From Ceriagrion tenellum (Eukaryota > Arthropoda > Insecta > Odonata > Coenagrionidae): a DNA stretch of 64,000 bases. Under the pieces are notes generated by a model. The model had not been told where the DNA came from. It was given only the letters and a program-made list of their open reading frames with translations, and made no database searches. Location: NCBI GenBank assembly GCA_963169105.1, contig OY720636.1, forward strand, positions 135,957,747-136,021,746, given 5' to 3'. Shown here in pieces: positions 1 through 14,330 of the stretch (position 1 is its first letter; each line of letters opens with the position of its first letter). Position numbers and translations under genes: made by a program.

Positions 1-1440
1 TTTTTTAAGAGAAACATTAGCACGGAAAGCGAAACAAATCAGAGTCTTTCCCTCGTGTTCATTTAAAGCACACCATGAAGAATATGTTTCCGAGGAATCA
101 TACCCGCAGAGAAAACACACCCTGACAACACTCATCATTAACACTAAAAAATTTCCTCCCGCGAAAAAAGAATTACCGACGAATCCATCGAAACAAATGC
201 TTGCCGGTTATTGGGTACAAGAGGTTAAAGAAAGAAAGAACTGGAACTACGCGGACAGAGTATACGGACAACAGGAAGTGATAGAAATGGATGCCAATCG
301 GTAAAGACGGGGGAGAGGTTAGGAGGGTAGAACTTTGCTGCTCACATTGAGACGATCCAGTGACGTATATTCGCAGAGTGCGAGAGGATGTCCAGCCGTG
401 GGAAGGTGAACGAAAAAGAAACAAGTTAGAATAGCTAGAGCGAGCGCACATATTCTCGATTGTGAGCGGTGAATGTGGCTTGGGATTCGGAAAGAGGATG
501 GAAGAGAGAAAGAATAGGGTACGAGTGAGATCGTTAAACGAGGAGGCTCTTATGAGCGTCGGGAATAAAATATCGAGCTCGGGTCAAGGGGTCATCAGAT
601 GTGAGAGACCACGTGAAGCCTGGCCTGTGTATATGAATGTGTGGGTTGGTGTATAAAAGAGTATCATGAGAGTATCAAACGCTCTGCCGGTGAGAGTAAT
701 GGAGTATTGGGAGGTTGGATAGCTAGATCTACATCTACCCTATGAGCTGCAGTATTGGCGTGAGACAGTGACTGTTTAGGAAATAGCCGTGTAAATATGT
801 ATAAGATAAGGTTGTGTGGAGGTGAAATGTGTGTGAAGAGTTTTAAGTGCTTGGAATGGAGCTCAGTTTTTATTATGGTACCTTGTGCGAGGGAAGAAAA
901 TTTTTTGCACCTCCCGGTTTGAAGAAATATTTCTCTTATTTCATCGCTTCCATCAAACCAAGAGATTTAATGCGGCGTCAATGTGACATTTGTGTCTCTG
1001 TCACACTTAAACACATCTGTTCTGAATTTCTCAAGCAATCTAAGCCTAGCGTACGGCACACTAATCTCTAGAGGCTTACAACCTAATCCCTCTAAACGAT
1101 GTGCAACGCTATGTTTACTCATAGAATTTTTTAACGCAGCGTGCAAATTTTTTAACGCAGCAGCAAAGGAAAGCAACATTCATTTTCATCTTATTTATTT
1201 TTTTGATTAATTTTATGTGAATATTCCCTATTTCTCATGACTTCTTAGAGTTGTGACCTAACCCGAGCAAAATGGAGCCTTTTTTCACTTTTTATGCGAA
1301 GAATCCCCATACTACATGCTTGATAAACCCGAGTTTCTTTAATTCTGTGCCACATATCTTTTTTTACATGTTTTCCACGATAATTGATTCTCAGGAATTT
1401 GACTTCATATTACGGCTGTATGTAGCTATCGCCTCCATGT
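1..1440. other. No recognised feature
   Basis: Only short reading frames without family resemblance are seen. The one local pattern is a two-copy run of TTTTTTAACGCAGC near 1127-1162, too short to assign. Nothing here supports a gene. Confidence 0.6.
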
Positions 1441-2300
1441 CTCTAGTATATAGCTTCGAGGGTGGGGGGATGGAATAGTCCAAAGGAAGCGGATGCGGAT
1501 CATCTGCACGTACCCCAGTCTCTCGTGCTACCCCTCCACGGCTACTTAGGGGAACGCAGGAGCGACCAAGGGTATGCTTCCTCCCCCCACCTTTCCCTCA
1601 TCCCCGTAGGGCGAAAGCGCCTAGTCCAGCGAGGTGGGAAGGGGCGGCGGCCGAGAGAGGGAACAAACACGAGGGCCGAGCACATCGCGTGGGATCAAGT
1701 CCGGGAGGTGGAGTGGGAGCCGAGAGGCCTTATGGGATTGATTTCGGTGCAGTGCGGCGTGCGCTCGGCTGTGAGTGTAACGGATTATCGCTCCGAGGGG
1801 CGAAGGATTCGTCTCTCCGTGGGCGTTTGTTTCATTCGAACCGGAAGTACGTAAGGGGGAGGAGGCAGGAAAACCAAACCTCCCTTTTCGGAGTGAGTGG
1901 GGAGGGAATCAAGGATCGAGTACCTAGGGTCCCTCGTTCTTAGGATGTGTATCTTAAATCTAGCATCCTCATCCCTCCCTCTCAAAAGAGGCGCACGTAA
2001 CCCAGCCCCAAAACCACCACCAGAGCTACAACAAGCGCCTCCCCTCTCCGTAACCCTGGAATAGATTGAAGAATGAACGGAGGAAAATACGTTTACTCTC
2101 GAGATTCGCGGAACGTGGTCGGAAAACAGATGCGCTCTCCTGTAATTTAGATAAACTAGGAGCGAGAGGCAGGAGACCTTTCTCTCCGTGAAAAGCTCGC
2201 AATACTTGCGACTGCGGGGCCTTAATCCCTAGGAGCATCTAATGCGACTCAGACCGAGGCAGGCAGACACCGAGGGGAAGGAGAAGGGGAAGGGCCGGCT
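1441..2300. other. GC-rich island in AT-rich surroundings
   Basis: Base composition changes sharply at about 1460, with many CpG dinucleotides and G- or C-runs, then returns to AT-rich after about 2300. Overlapping short frames on both strands are what GC-rich DNA gives by chance (few stop codons) and show no domain. It could be a promoter or CpG island, a 5' exon, or an old GC-rich repeat; the sequence alone does not decide. Confidence 0.4.
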
Positions 2301-5300
2301 TATCAAGGTAGTCAAAGGGGGCGGAAAACTTCGCCAGTCGTTTCAGCCGGACCTTGGATCCCTGGCAACCAAAACATTTATCTTCTGCTTCACATTTATG
2401 TAAACAAAACGAGGCATCAGTTGCTTCCCTGAATCCTAATGTATACTCGAAAACCTTCAGCACATGACCATTAACGAAGCTCTGGGATATTTATTTTCTC
2501 AACTCTACCTGGAAGACCGAAATCGTTTCGAAGATCCGTGTATTTAAGCAGGCAAATGAAAGTATTTTGCTAAAAGAATACCATTTTTTTCTATTTCCTT
2601 AACCATTATTACTCTGTAATAATGCCAAATTTGAACATCAAAGTAGACCATTCGGTCCGTTAAAATTGTTACTTTAGCTTACGCATTGCAGTTTAGAGGG
2701 CAGAATTTTATTAATTAATTATAAATAAATTAGGATATATTTCACTATCGGTTAATTTGACAACGACTGAGTAAATATAAAGCCTCTTTCTCACCAAATC
2801 TAAGACCAGCTAAATTTTTTTTAACCAGAGATAGTATTCAAAGCCATGAGATTCTACCAGAAATATGGTATTCTGAATGAATAATTAGAGTGATTTCTAT
2901 AATTTTTAAGCACGTAATTTGAATAATTACTGATTATTTTAAATCCAACTCATTTATTCTTACTCATAGCGTTTAATCCCATTACAGTTTCATAATACAC
3001 TGCTAAGTAAGGTGATACTAATAACCATGTAACAATTATTTAAGATTAACTTCGTAAGGCAGGACACAAAAGTTACGGGAGCGCTATGGTCTGTTTCAAC
3101 AGGTGAATAAAAGCCTAATGAATTATCACCTTGCACACGGCCGAACACCAGAATTATTTACCTACACACATAATTATCATCATATTGTAGGATAGAATAG
3201 TCGGATAAAATAATTTCCCAAAACCATTTGTTCTTTACACACCGCTTTCAAATGTTTCGTAAAACTAATAAGTGGATTAACTAGGACAGTCAATAAATAT
3301 CTATTCAATATAGTAAATGCGATCTTTGACACAATACCCACCTGCAATCTCTGTGCGGATGTGTCCATGTTAAAACATCGTGATTCCTAGTAATAAGTAA
3401 TACGGAGAAACGTACGTATCCTAAATATTCGGCATTTTGCCAGACTGATGTGTGTTGTGCTGGTATATACTCTAGGATGCCATAATATCATGAGCTCCGT
3501 GGCATAGTGTCGAGGTCAGAAAATACCCTGTCAAATATTCTTAAATGAGAGCAAAGTTACATCCCACATTTCTTTTATTTAATCATTACCGGACAATTAC
3601 ATTTTCTCAATTTTTACTCAAAGGATAAATATTGTCAATTTGTAAAAAGTTGAGTGTACAGATTACTTTGTGACGATTGTGCATGTGTATAAGTGGGCCA
3701 AACTGGAAGGACTTTTGAATGATGAAAGAACGGCTGTTGAACTGGTGTTGCCTCAACCTGCTCTCCTACATGGTATATATAAGCTTGTCCCCTAAAATTT
3801 AAATCGCCTTGATAAACGTGCCTATGTACTGAAACTATAGCCGGTAGTGAGTTGAACTACAGGTGAGTAATGTAAGGTTGAAGAAAGAGAATCTGGAGTG
3901 TTCTTGGGCATCGTAATGACAATGAGATTATACAGGAGAATGAGACAATGCAAAGGATAGACGAGATGAATTAACGAATAATGAAGTATGAGTTACTTGT
4001 CACTTAGTTTGTAACTTACCATTAGAATTATTCGATGAAGAGAAAGCAATCTCAACAACAAGTGTTTCATCCAGCAATTGTAAATCTGGTAGGAATTAAT
4101 TAGATTATTTCTTTAAAAATTGAGGTATTTCAGATCAATAGCATTTTTAGAAAAACACGACATTTTTAATGTGCTTATCATCACTCATCATTTGAAAGTT
4201 ACACATTCATTCCATAATTATAGTAGAGCTGCACACCAGCTTGTAGATTAAAAATCTAAATAAAATAAAAATTATCAATCTTGCTAATTCTTATATTTTT
4301 AGTCCACTTATAGATGCCTGCGCAAACAATAAGCTCGTCAGCGTAAAACCATTACCAAATTGTCCCTATTTTATTTTGATTCATAATAATATTTTACCTT
4401 TAAATCCAGTTAAATTTATATTTGAATCATTCTACCGTACTTGTCAATAACAGATATGGATGAAAATTTTCTCTTCTTCAATCCATATTAGCAATTAGTT
4501 ATAAAAGCAATGAGAGCATTTTTAAATAAAGGCATCTACATTTGCCAAAATATTCTGTGGTATCCAATTGGAAATGTCAAATTTCTCTAAAGTTTCTCTG
4601 AATACTTACTCAAAGGTTTTAATTAAGGTAATCAATGCAAGGTACTTCTTAAGGTAGAAATGAGAACATTTGAATTGTATCACAGTTAGGTAGAAATTGA
4701 TATTATATAATAAATAAAGAATCAGCATAACATTGTTACCATAGCTACAAGGATGTAATTGATATTGATAAACATTTGTCAGCAGCAGTACACAAGTTTA
4801 ATAAAAAGACGTGAAATAAAATGAGATTCTAAATTTAAAGCCATTGAGCTCCTCCAGGTATTAATAAATTTATATGTTAAAATGGACATTAGATACATAA
4901 TACAAATGAAAAATCAGTAATTCTAGGAATATTGACTGGTAGTCAATTTAATTTCAATGACTAAAAGGATAAACAAAAGATATCGGTTGAAAAATTACAT
5001 TTCCATCAAATTGGGAGCTGTATTTTAACGACTTTCAAATAATATATTCTACCTAATCTCTTCATTTTCCATGTTTCTATATGCACTGAGCTGCTTTTTT
5101 AATCTTGAGTACCAACCGATTTAGAGACTACAAAACGAAAAATATTAGTGTTTGGTCTACTAGTCTTCTACACATCTACATCCATACTCTTACTTGTCTC
5201 CTAAAAGTTCGCATGTTGCGATTTTTGGATTATCAAAGTAAGGTATTAATTATTAAATGATCTTGCACACCACGCAAACTAGACTAAAACAAAATGAAAA

Positions 5301-5370
5301 TCTTGAACCCCATCGGAAACGTAGCAAACAGAGGATCAGGAATATTCGAGTGCATCATAATGACGAGGAG
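2301..5370. other. AT-rich stretch without recognised genes
   Basis: No frame of note is seen on either strand. The only structured spot is the TATA-like and splice-donor pair described at 3774-3868. Confidence 0.55.
3774..3868 (+). promoter_or_regulatory. Possible TATA box followed by a consensus splice donor
   Basis: TATATATAAG at 3774-3783 matches a TATA box. About 80 bases downstream is CAG|GTGAGT (3860-3868), a strong 5' splice-site match. Together they could mark the promoter and short non-coding first exon of a plus-strand gene. Both motifs are short and occur by chance in 64 kb, no downstream exon was identified, and no initiator is convincing. Confidence 0.18.
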
Positions 5371-5880
5371 ATTACGACTGAGAATGAGAGAAAGGGATGT
5401 AATGGAAAGAGGTGATGGAATTAAAATAAGGGGAGATGGTTTTTAAAAGAAGCGGACTCAGAAGCGGATTTAGAGCACGTTCCCGATTTTTCCACGTTCT
5501 CCCATTAAATCGAATGATTTTTTTTTCAACACCGTTAAAAAAACGAAGGGGAGGAAATGGAGTGGGTTTTGGTCGGGATGAGAGAGCAGAACTTTTTATT
5601 TTACCCAGATGAGCGTTTAAAGTCCCGCCGCCTTTAGAGGATGAAGACAAATGTAGGCCGAGGATTTATAATCTCCGATGTGACCGGAATACAGTCGGGG
5701 CTCTTAATCAGGCGCGGAGAGAAGTAGAGAGAGGGAGCAAGGGAAGGATCAACCTCGAGGAGAGAGAGAGAGAGGGGACAAGGGGTGCTAACTCCACTCC
5801 AACCCTCCTCTCCCTCCCTTCTCTCACTCCCTCGCCTGAACTTTCAACTCTATAGCACCCCCCCCACCTCGGTCACCTTT
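5371..5880. other. GC-rich island with GA and CT tracts
   Basis: The segment is G/A-rich on the plus strand, has a GAGAGAGAGAGA run near 5760-5775, then switches to C/T-rich with a run of eight C at about 5857-5864. A 92-aa minus-strand frame is present but low in complexity and without a motif. It could be regulatory (GA repeats are GAGA-factor type sites in insects) or simply compositional. Confidence 0.35.
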
Positions 5881-8800
5881 AGTACACTCCTACTTATCCA
5901 CTGTCCACTTTATACTTCTCTTCTTTCCAATATCTTCTCCTTTCTCGTATAATTGAACCCACGTTAATTTTTTGCACGCGAGTTTTACAACATAATATCG
6001 CAACATTAATGATGAATTTCGGATAACTGGTTGAAAAACCCTGTTTTCATTGATTTCCTGGTTAGGAGAATCAAATAAATATGAGCCGTAGCTATTATTC
6101 ACGGTTCCTCAAGGCAACTTTACGCACGAAAGTTGACTTTTAATGAAGTAGCGAGTGTCGCGATATCTCAAATTGTATTTCTGTTTGCAGGAAATTGTCC
6201 TGCCAACAAGCATTTACCGGTCTTCCCCCAAGTAGCGGATGACGTCGGAAAACAATGACTGAGTAAGTTTTAATACTCGCCTATATTTGGCAATTATTGC
6301 ATCCGTACCGCGCTGTAAGAGTCCCACAGGCATTTTTTTATGTAATTAACTTGAATAAATGAAATAAACTGTGCCCATCTATAGTGTATCAAGCATGAGA
6401 ATTGCAATAAGTCTGATGATTAGTTATCAACACTAAAACAGTCTGAAAGTTTACATTAGCGTTCATTAATATTTCAAACGTCTATTACAAATAAATAAGG
6501 ACTATATCAACCATGAGCCGTCATTCTACTAATTTATTTAATTATTTATAACCTCCACTGGCAATAATTTAATCAAAATTTACTCGGATGCAATGCAATT
6601 TTATCACAATTTTGAATAGTAACATGCATATTGAATAACAGCTAGTCTATATTCCTTGCAAGTGTGAACCCCGGTCTATTACCGCTACTATTGATTCCCA
6701 CTACCTTGATGGCCTACAATTCGAGGTGTCTTTTGCAAGATTCATATAAGACTACTGTTTAAGATGTAACGTCGATGTATAAAGTCATCTTTAACCTAAA
6801 TACGATCGAGTAAAACATATATAACGACACTTTATTGTTGACATTGATTCCCTCAGCACATATAGAGTGACACCAACTTCGAAATAAACAATTCAAAATT
6901 GTGATAATCCATCAGAATTATGCACGAAATTATTGATGAAGATGTAATTGTTAATTCCAAGGGAAAACCATATTTTAAAAATTACTAACCATTAAATATA
7001 AATGCAATTATCGTTTATTTTGTATAACTTCACTTCTAATTTAGACAATTAACTTCAGACGAAAATGTATCCGCAGTAATGGACTAGCTACTGCAAATTT
7101 AATTATAATTTTCCCTTTGATTACGTCTCTAAGAACGAGCATATTTTTGGTATAACGAGCATATTCCAAATTAAAGGGGTCTACTGCTTCAATATGGAAT
7201 GCGAAATCCGACTTACTATTTCCGGTTGGAACAGTTCAGGCATATCTTGTTTTGCTCTTACTTTAATGCCTTAGTCAAATTACATTAATTTAAACTGATA
7301 ACTTCTACTCTAATGAGCAGGTTGATTTTAGAATTTAATTATTTGGCTCATTTAAACTGTCATTTCTGTTTTTCACTCAATCAATTTTATTCAGATCATT
7401 GAGGTTCTGCAATTATCAATTCTCTCTTGGTCCGACTTTTTTGAAATGACAAAGCATTCAGTCGGCTTAAAACCTGGAAGTTACTTCAATTACAGTAGCC
7501 TTGAAAATGTCACTTCGATTTGTTGGTACGGACCACCATAGCAATAGGGGTAGCTATCGATGTTGGTTCACACTTGCATGGAAAATCGACTGGCTATTGT
7601 CTTGCATGAGAGTATTTTTTTAATTTTGTGATAACGCCGCGTAGCATCCGGTGACATTTGACTGAAAACAGTGACAAAAATTTAAACAAGAAATGTATTT
7701 GTATGAGGAGGAGTAATTGTTCTAACTATAAATATTAATTTGTACTTGTAAATGTTTTAAATGTTGAAACGAAAGTGAGGAATGCTAAATACCCTAAGTT
7801 GAACTGTTCTAGTATCGAATATTAATAATAATAGAAATTATAAAAATTGTCACACTCTATACGCTGTAATAACGCATATTCATAGCAATATTTACAAAGT
7901 TATTTAATCTGCGAATGTCTCGAATTGTACAAGATATATGAATACAATTATTGCCAATTTTAGGTGATTGTTGAAATGGCTATGCTCATTGTTTACTTCC
8001 CTCCCTAATTTATTTTAGAAAATTTGGAAATATGTGTAAATAGAACGATGCCCTGCAAGTAGCGGTAACATTTGAGATATCGCTGCACTTGCTACTTCTG
8101 TAAAAGCCAACTTCCGGGTGTGAATCTGCCTAAGAAGTGAAACATGTGCCAGCAAAGGATGACTAGCCTAGACTGGTATCCAAAACTCCAACGAAAATCA
8201 ACTTAGAAATTAATATTCTTTCACAGCACTATTTTATACCGCCATCTCAGCCGCCACTTAAGAACCTTATATTTTTGGCTGCTAAGTATGTTATTTAGTT
8301 TTGTTATAACTGTGGAAAACAAATAATACGGTTCCATGTATACAAGAGACGGAAGAATGAAAGATGAAATTAGAACTGAAGGGATCATTAGCAGTGTACA
8401 CAATTATGTCCACTTTATGAGCCTCCACTTAAATGGCTAGCATCGTGCTATAATCTCCTTACTGCTATCAGAAACTCCTGGCGGCCGATTCTTAGCATTA
8501 GTGCCAAATAATTTTCTAACATCAAAAGCTATCATAAATGCAGAAAGAAAAACAGGTTCTGTTGATACGTCACTCAATTACATTCAAATGTATCCTGCTA
8601 TCTTCATATCGCTGTTTGCAAGTAAATCCTGTTATTTGCTGAATTCAGCAATCATTTGAACATTAAAAGTGCTCTTCACAATATTTTTCAATCGAGTTTG
8701 ATCATCATTAAATTGGTCATTCACGGCTAATACAAGGCTAATATCCTGGCCTAATTTCCCATTTTTCCATGAGTGTAACAGTAATAGCAAAACAAGTGGA

Positions 8801-11180
8801 AAATAAGAAATAAAAAACGGTGAGACAAAAAATATTTTCCGTACGAAACCGTCAGTAAAAAGGCAAAGAAAAAGAAAAGAGAAAGTCTTATTTTGGGTTT
8901 CAGTCATTTTTAATGAGGAGCATAAGAAATACGTGATGAGAGACATAAGGAGCTTAAAAATATTTTATAATACCGTCAGCGTTTAACCCTTACTTAAGTG
9001 GTATTTTAATAAGAAAAAACCGACGAAAAATATATTTGATATCTGGGAGCAAAAATTAACGGTATGTAATTGGTGAAAAAACCACAGATAAATATTTCGA
9101 ATAACATCTTTGACATTTTTAGCATCTTTGGGTGCATTCTCTTTCCTCTAGTGTGGTAATCACGACGCAGCACAATTTTCCATCCACTAGCAACAGACCC
9201 TTCCACTTGGTAGTGCTCTTTAAAAGAGATCGGAAGCAATGTCACATGCGCTAAGCAACAAAAGAACATCGAAAATTGCATCAGAGGTTGTTTTAAAATG
9301 CGTTATTTTCCAGAGAAAAACATACATGCTGTGAGGCTTTTAATTACACTGAGATAAAAGCGCTCACGTTTTCAAGCAATTATTTTGCACGAATTCAGTA
9401 ACTCTACGCAAAATATTAGGCTCTAACTGGCTTTCACCCATAGTGTGCTACCTACTGAAAGGCTAAAAAATATTTTTCCTGCATACATCATTCAATTCAA
9501 TGTCGTTCGTGTGCGGTTAAGTGCGCTGAAATGTTCCAACGAGCCTCAACTTCAACACCCTAAATTGATATCTCACTTCACCTCATAAAATGGGAAAAAG
9601 GATTGTATAAATGCAATTTAATAAATTGTTGTATTCCACCTATCTTACTCCGAAGCAACCCACACGGATGTCACTACCGGCTTTGATGGGGATTGAAGTC
9701 GATGAAATTCAAAATGATAATTTTAGATTTAACATAAGCAACACTTCATAAAAACCAAATGTTGGATAACCATACCTTGGATGTAACTCAACAGCATTCT
9801 TCCAAAAGACCGTCCTAATTCTAAACATTGGACCCACTATTTTCTCTATTTTACCGAAGAAAAAGGTCCATAGCCATCGCAATGCGTCAAAAAGTGAACC
9901 AGGACTGAATAAATGGGGAACCAAGTATGGAACAATTATGGGTTTGATTTCAACACTCACAACAGAGAAGTCGTCAAAGTTTGCAAAAGGAAAAACACTT
10001 TTATAGCAGCCACTTGATATTTGCCAGTGAAGTATTTCTCCCAGGTAATTTAAGTAAGTAATCTTATTTTCGACTTAATTTTCCTCATGCTTGAACATAG
10101 TAGTGTCCAAAGTGACCAGAATTATGAGAATTAAAATTCTACGCGACCACTCAGCATCAGTTTCATTTTAACCAGGCTAACCACCCTCAGGATCCTGAGG
10201 CCATGAGTGCAAATAAAGAAGTGGATTCAGAAAGCTAAATAAAACTAATAAATTGATTTTTTGTAATTTCAATAAGGAAAAGAAATAAAGGTAGAAAAAA
10301 GCCTTGATTATGGTAAGCGAGACGCTAATTGAAGCGTTGGAGGAAATGGAAATATTAACCGGATTTGTCAGCCAAGAAGAGTTTACTTATACGAATGATT
10401 TATTTCTCAGACACAACATCTGAGTGTGTGTATAAAAATCTTCACCGAATTATCCGAATTGGCTGACGAGATCGTGATCAAACAGCTACTGAGTTTATAA
10501 TTAGCTGGGAATAATGAAAGGGAAAAATATTCCGTGGAAACTCCTATCTTTGAAATATTTTTTGGTACACGCTCATAGTTTACGTTGGAACACAATTTTT
10601 TCCAGGAAAATCATATTTTGTATCAATCATGTCATATTTTTGACTGGCACAGTATTCGGATGACATTTCTTTAGTCATCTGGGAAAATAGTTGGAATGAA
10701 GACAGGATCTCAGTTAGAATAGGGACCATAGCGGTCAATTTTTATCCCACCAAGCAGGGGGTTTGTTGCCTTTTTCGACCGATTTAGATGTACATATCAG
10801 TCGTATGAAGCTAAAATCAAATGGGAAGCTTGGACACCGCAAGTCTCCATAATCCCACGAACGATCATAAGATCCTTGTATTATCCTGATCCTACCATAT
10901 GATGCAATTCAGGTTTAATTGTAAAGTTTTGAAATATTTCTGTGAACTTTCTCCGCTATTTAAAAGCAATTTAAATCAAATACATCGTGGTTCCGCTCTT
11001 ACTAGAGCTATTTTTTGTAGTGTGAAGATTGAGCAACTCCCGGCCTAATATCATTTTTATTTTATTTTTATTTGAGTTAAAATGGTGCCACTCAGCTGTT
11101 AAGGATGGAATGGTTGACACTCAGCTCTTTAGGATGGGAAGGATAAGCATTTTTTATTAGATCCTAAAACTGCCGAATCG
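5881..11180. other. AT-rich stretch without recognised genes
   Basis: Frames are short (longest about 104 aa, minus strand near 8.6-8.9 kb) and match no family I know. Codon content looks random. A weak two-copy phrase (ACTCAGCTnTTAGGATGG) occurs near 11.09-11.14 kb. I see no transposon ends. Confidence 0.55.
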
Positions 11181-11351
11181 TTTGAGTCGATGAACCACTT
11201 AAATTACACGTTTAATTCTCTTAGAATGCACTCAGTGTCCTATGAGAATATTTTTTATTGAATATACGGAGACTTGTGAATAAAGATCATAAACTTTCCC
11301 GGCCTATAGTGACGTTGAGAGTTACTCGGGTTACCCACCAAGTCAAACTCA

Positions 11352-11405
11352 CCATCTCCGCCAACGTTTCAATGCACGAGTTATCCATCATCATCAGGGC
11401 ATGCC
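11352..11405 (-). ncRNA. Hammerhead-ribozyme-like motif, Penelope type
   Basis: Read on the minus strand, the core order is CUGAUGA (11397-11391), a 20-nt stem II region, then GAAA (11370-11367), then C-G-U-U, which gives A15.1-U16.1 and C15.2-G16.2 pairs with U at cleavage position 17. Stem I pairs GCC just before the core with GGC just after U17. Stem II closes through G-U, A-U, U-A and G-C pairs after one unpaired U. Helix III with almost no loop is the form known from Penelope-like elements and retrozymes, where cleavage is proposed to act in dimers. No retrotransposon frame is seen nearby, so this is probably a remnant terminal repeat. The fold is hand-made. Confidence 0.45.
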
Positions 11406-11560
11406 GTGCAATGCAACAGGTCCGGAATATATACCTTTTGGCTTCGGGTCGGGTGTTGTGTAATTTCAAGAACAATGGCGATGCAAGCCCGATGGCCATG
11501 GAGCCACGTGTTCGACAGCGGCATGCTACCCTAGCTACAGTGCTAAAAATTTTATATTAA

Positions 11561-14330
11561 TTCCAAAACCTTCGCCTAAGTAGCCACAACCTTTTCAATT
11601 GCTTTTGAAACGTTATTTTTCCTTTTGCTGAAATCTCCTGCCCTTAAATTTTGCTGAATTTGCTCCGATTTATGCCCATTAATCTTCCCACAAAATTACT
11701 GTTCGACTCTGCTTTATCCCCATCTAAATAATGGTTAAGCCCTAATTAATCCGTACATTTTTATTTCAAAAATTTTTTCCTCTTTTGATGTATTTACTCA
11801 TCTGGACATGGTATTGGGAAAGCTGATATGTCCCTTCCTCTTTCCTCTCCCTTTCTTTTATTCAAAATTATATTCTTCAATTATTCAACGACTTAAATCG
11901 TCAGTGGCGATGAAATCCGCCCAGCAGAGAACCATGAAAAATCCTCACTATCAATGTAGCTCTTCTCTCATCTTTCAATCTCCCCTAATGACACAAATTT
12001 AATCCACTTCAAATCTTTATGTATCAGCCGACCCCTTTTTACTTGAATTGCACTTAATCTGCACTTCGTCAGATTTGGTTTCCCCTTTCCATCGATTTTA
12101 AATCCCTCTGATACCCTTGCGCCTCACTCCAGCTTCTGCCCTCCCGTATAAAAACGTTACACTCTTTGGCCCACAACAACTAATCTATATTCTTAACTGA
12201 ATTTTGTTGACGCATTTGCGTGAAATTCGAAGGACGTTCTTTATAATTTCCCTTAAGATATTCTTGTTTTTTTGCAGTTATTGGTCTTCATGTGTAATTA
12301 TTCATATTGCTACACCTATTATGTTCCCAATTGGCCAAAGAGGCACTCAACATCTTAATTAGCTCCGGCATTTCTCCTTTCATAGTTTTCATCATACTTT
12401 TTTCTCCCAAACGCGTCATAGGAATTCTTCTCTGGTGATTTCCAGTGTCCATTTCATAGTTTTAGTTCTTTAATTACGCCATATCTTGATTGTTTCCAGT
12501 TATCTTTCATCAGCAGTTGTACTTGTGGAAGGTTAATAACTAAGAATGTGCCACCAAAATATGTGTTAATTAATTGCTTCATTATTTCTACGTTTGCATC
12601 ACCAGTTGTCATTACACTCTTCTTCTGGAAGATTGACTCGTTTACTTGGGCCATGTTGCCCACAATATGATTCTATCTCACTCAATGACTGGCGATCCTA
12701 TTTCCTAAATATCAAAATTCCTCCAATGGCACGACAATTTTCTGTCTAAGGAAAGGACTTCTTATTATTCATGTTTGACGGTATTTCTCGATTCCTGATC
12801 TCCTCCAAGAAAAAATGCCGTTTATCTAGAGTTGATCTTCAAGTGGAATTACTTCTTAGGCTTTCTTATGCAGTTTAGAATTCTCATTTCATCTACTTTA
12901 CTTTTGTCAGAATAGCTACGCCGTATCGTATCAATCTAATCGGTTTCCACGTGACAGTATTATTAATTTTTACCATAATTTTATTCTCAATGTAAATTGT
13001 AAAGATAATGGGTGACAAAGCACATTATTTTCGCGTTCCTTTCCTTACTTCTGCTTCCTCCATTTCACACCTCATTTCGCTGGTAAATGTGCATCCGTTT
13101 GTTAAATAACAGTCTTATGCATAATATTGACAATGTAACGTTACTCCAAAGGAACCCGATAGTACTGATGAAGGTTTGCTGAATTTTTGGAAGGCAATGA
13201 TTAGTTCTACGCAAATTTTCGTCCTTACTCTAATTAAATTGGAATTGTAAAATGAAATAAAAACGAAAAATTTCACAGCGACACTAAAACTAACGTTATA
13301 AAAATATGATATTTATTGAAACTCTGCTCAACTGATAGGAAGATCACTTACCGGTAAAAAGGAGCCTTTAGTTTGATGGAACAAAGAGATGCTCTCTCCT
13401 AATTCTATGATTAAAACCAAACTGATACATATAAAGAGTTTTATAAGTCAATTAACAATGAAAACTAGCGAATATATTGTTCCCATTGCGTTAAGTATTT
13501 CCTTGTGTTTTCCGGAGAGCGTGTAGGGAACGCTAGGTGGTAACGTAAAGAAACAATCAGCAACTTACCCATTTTGCATTCTTGGTCTTATTAAGATTTC
13601 CTATACACTGTCCCCAGACACGCCACACCTTGACCAGCTCTAAGATGCCCACATTCCTACACCCACTCTACCCTGCCTGCTTGCATTCCCCACCTCGGTG
13701 TCCCACCGGATGCAGGGGGTGGGAGAAAGGAGAAGCATTGGTTTGCTGACTACTTCAAGAGGCTTCCGAGTGTGGGAATGCAAGTCAGCCAGTAAGGGTT
13801 TACACTAACAGCTATCATGTAAGGCGTGAACAAAGTTATCCACAATTTATAAACATGGTTTAATCTGTACCTGATACTGACCTACTTAAGCAGAAAAATA
13901 TATTTTAAAAGCAATTAAAATGAAATATTGCTAGACACTCCGTTTTTTACAACTCTTCCACTACCCCCTTATAGTAACTGTTTTAGCCATTAGACCTGTT
14001 AAAAATAAGGGGTGTGAACCCGATTATCTCATTACTTCAAAGGTCTTACCATTAAAGTTTAGCAATATGATTCAAAATGTTCACTGTCTAAATGCATCGT
14101 TAACAATAACAATGCTCAAGATAAATTCTCCTAGCACGAAGACTAGTGACACTTTGGCCATAAATATTCAACACAATCCATATATGTCAAAATTATTATG
14201 TTGTAATATTTTTCCGCATGCATGAAATATGCATAAGAATTGGTTAAATTGAAGAGCCTAAATAAAATGTGGGAGTTTTGACACCTCAAAGGTTCTCACT
14301 CAAAAGAGGATAAATTATTTGTGTCATGTC
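11561..14330. other. AT-rich stretch without recognised genes
   Basis: No reading frame with family resemblance. A slightly more GC-rich patch near 13.6-13.8 kb has C-rich phrases and a GGGGGTGGGAG run but no frame or clear symmetry. Confidence 0.5.

Noticed and set aside
6401..6434. CTGATGA followed later by AAAAC as another hammerhead core
   Set aside because: No GAAA at a usable distance and no stem II or stem I pairing.
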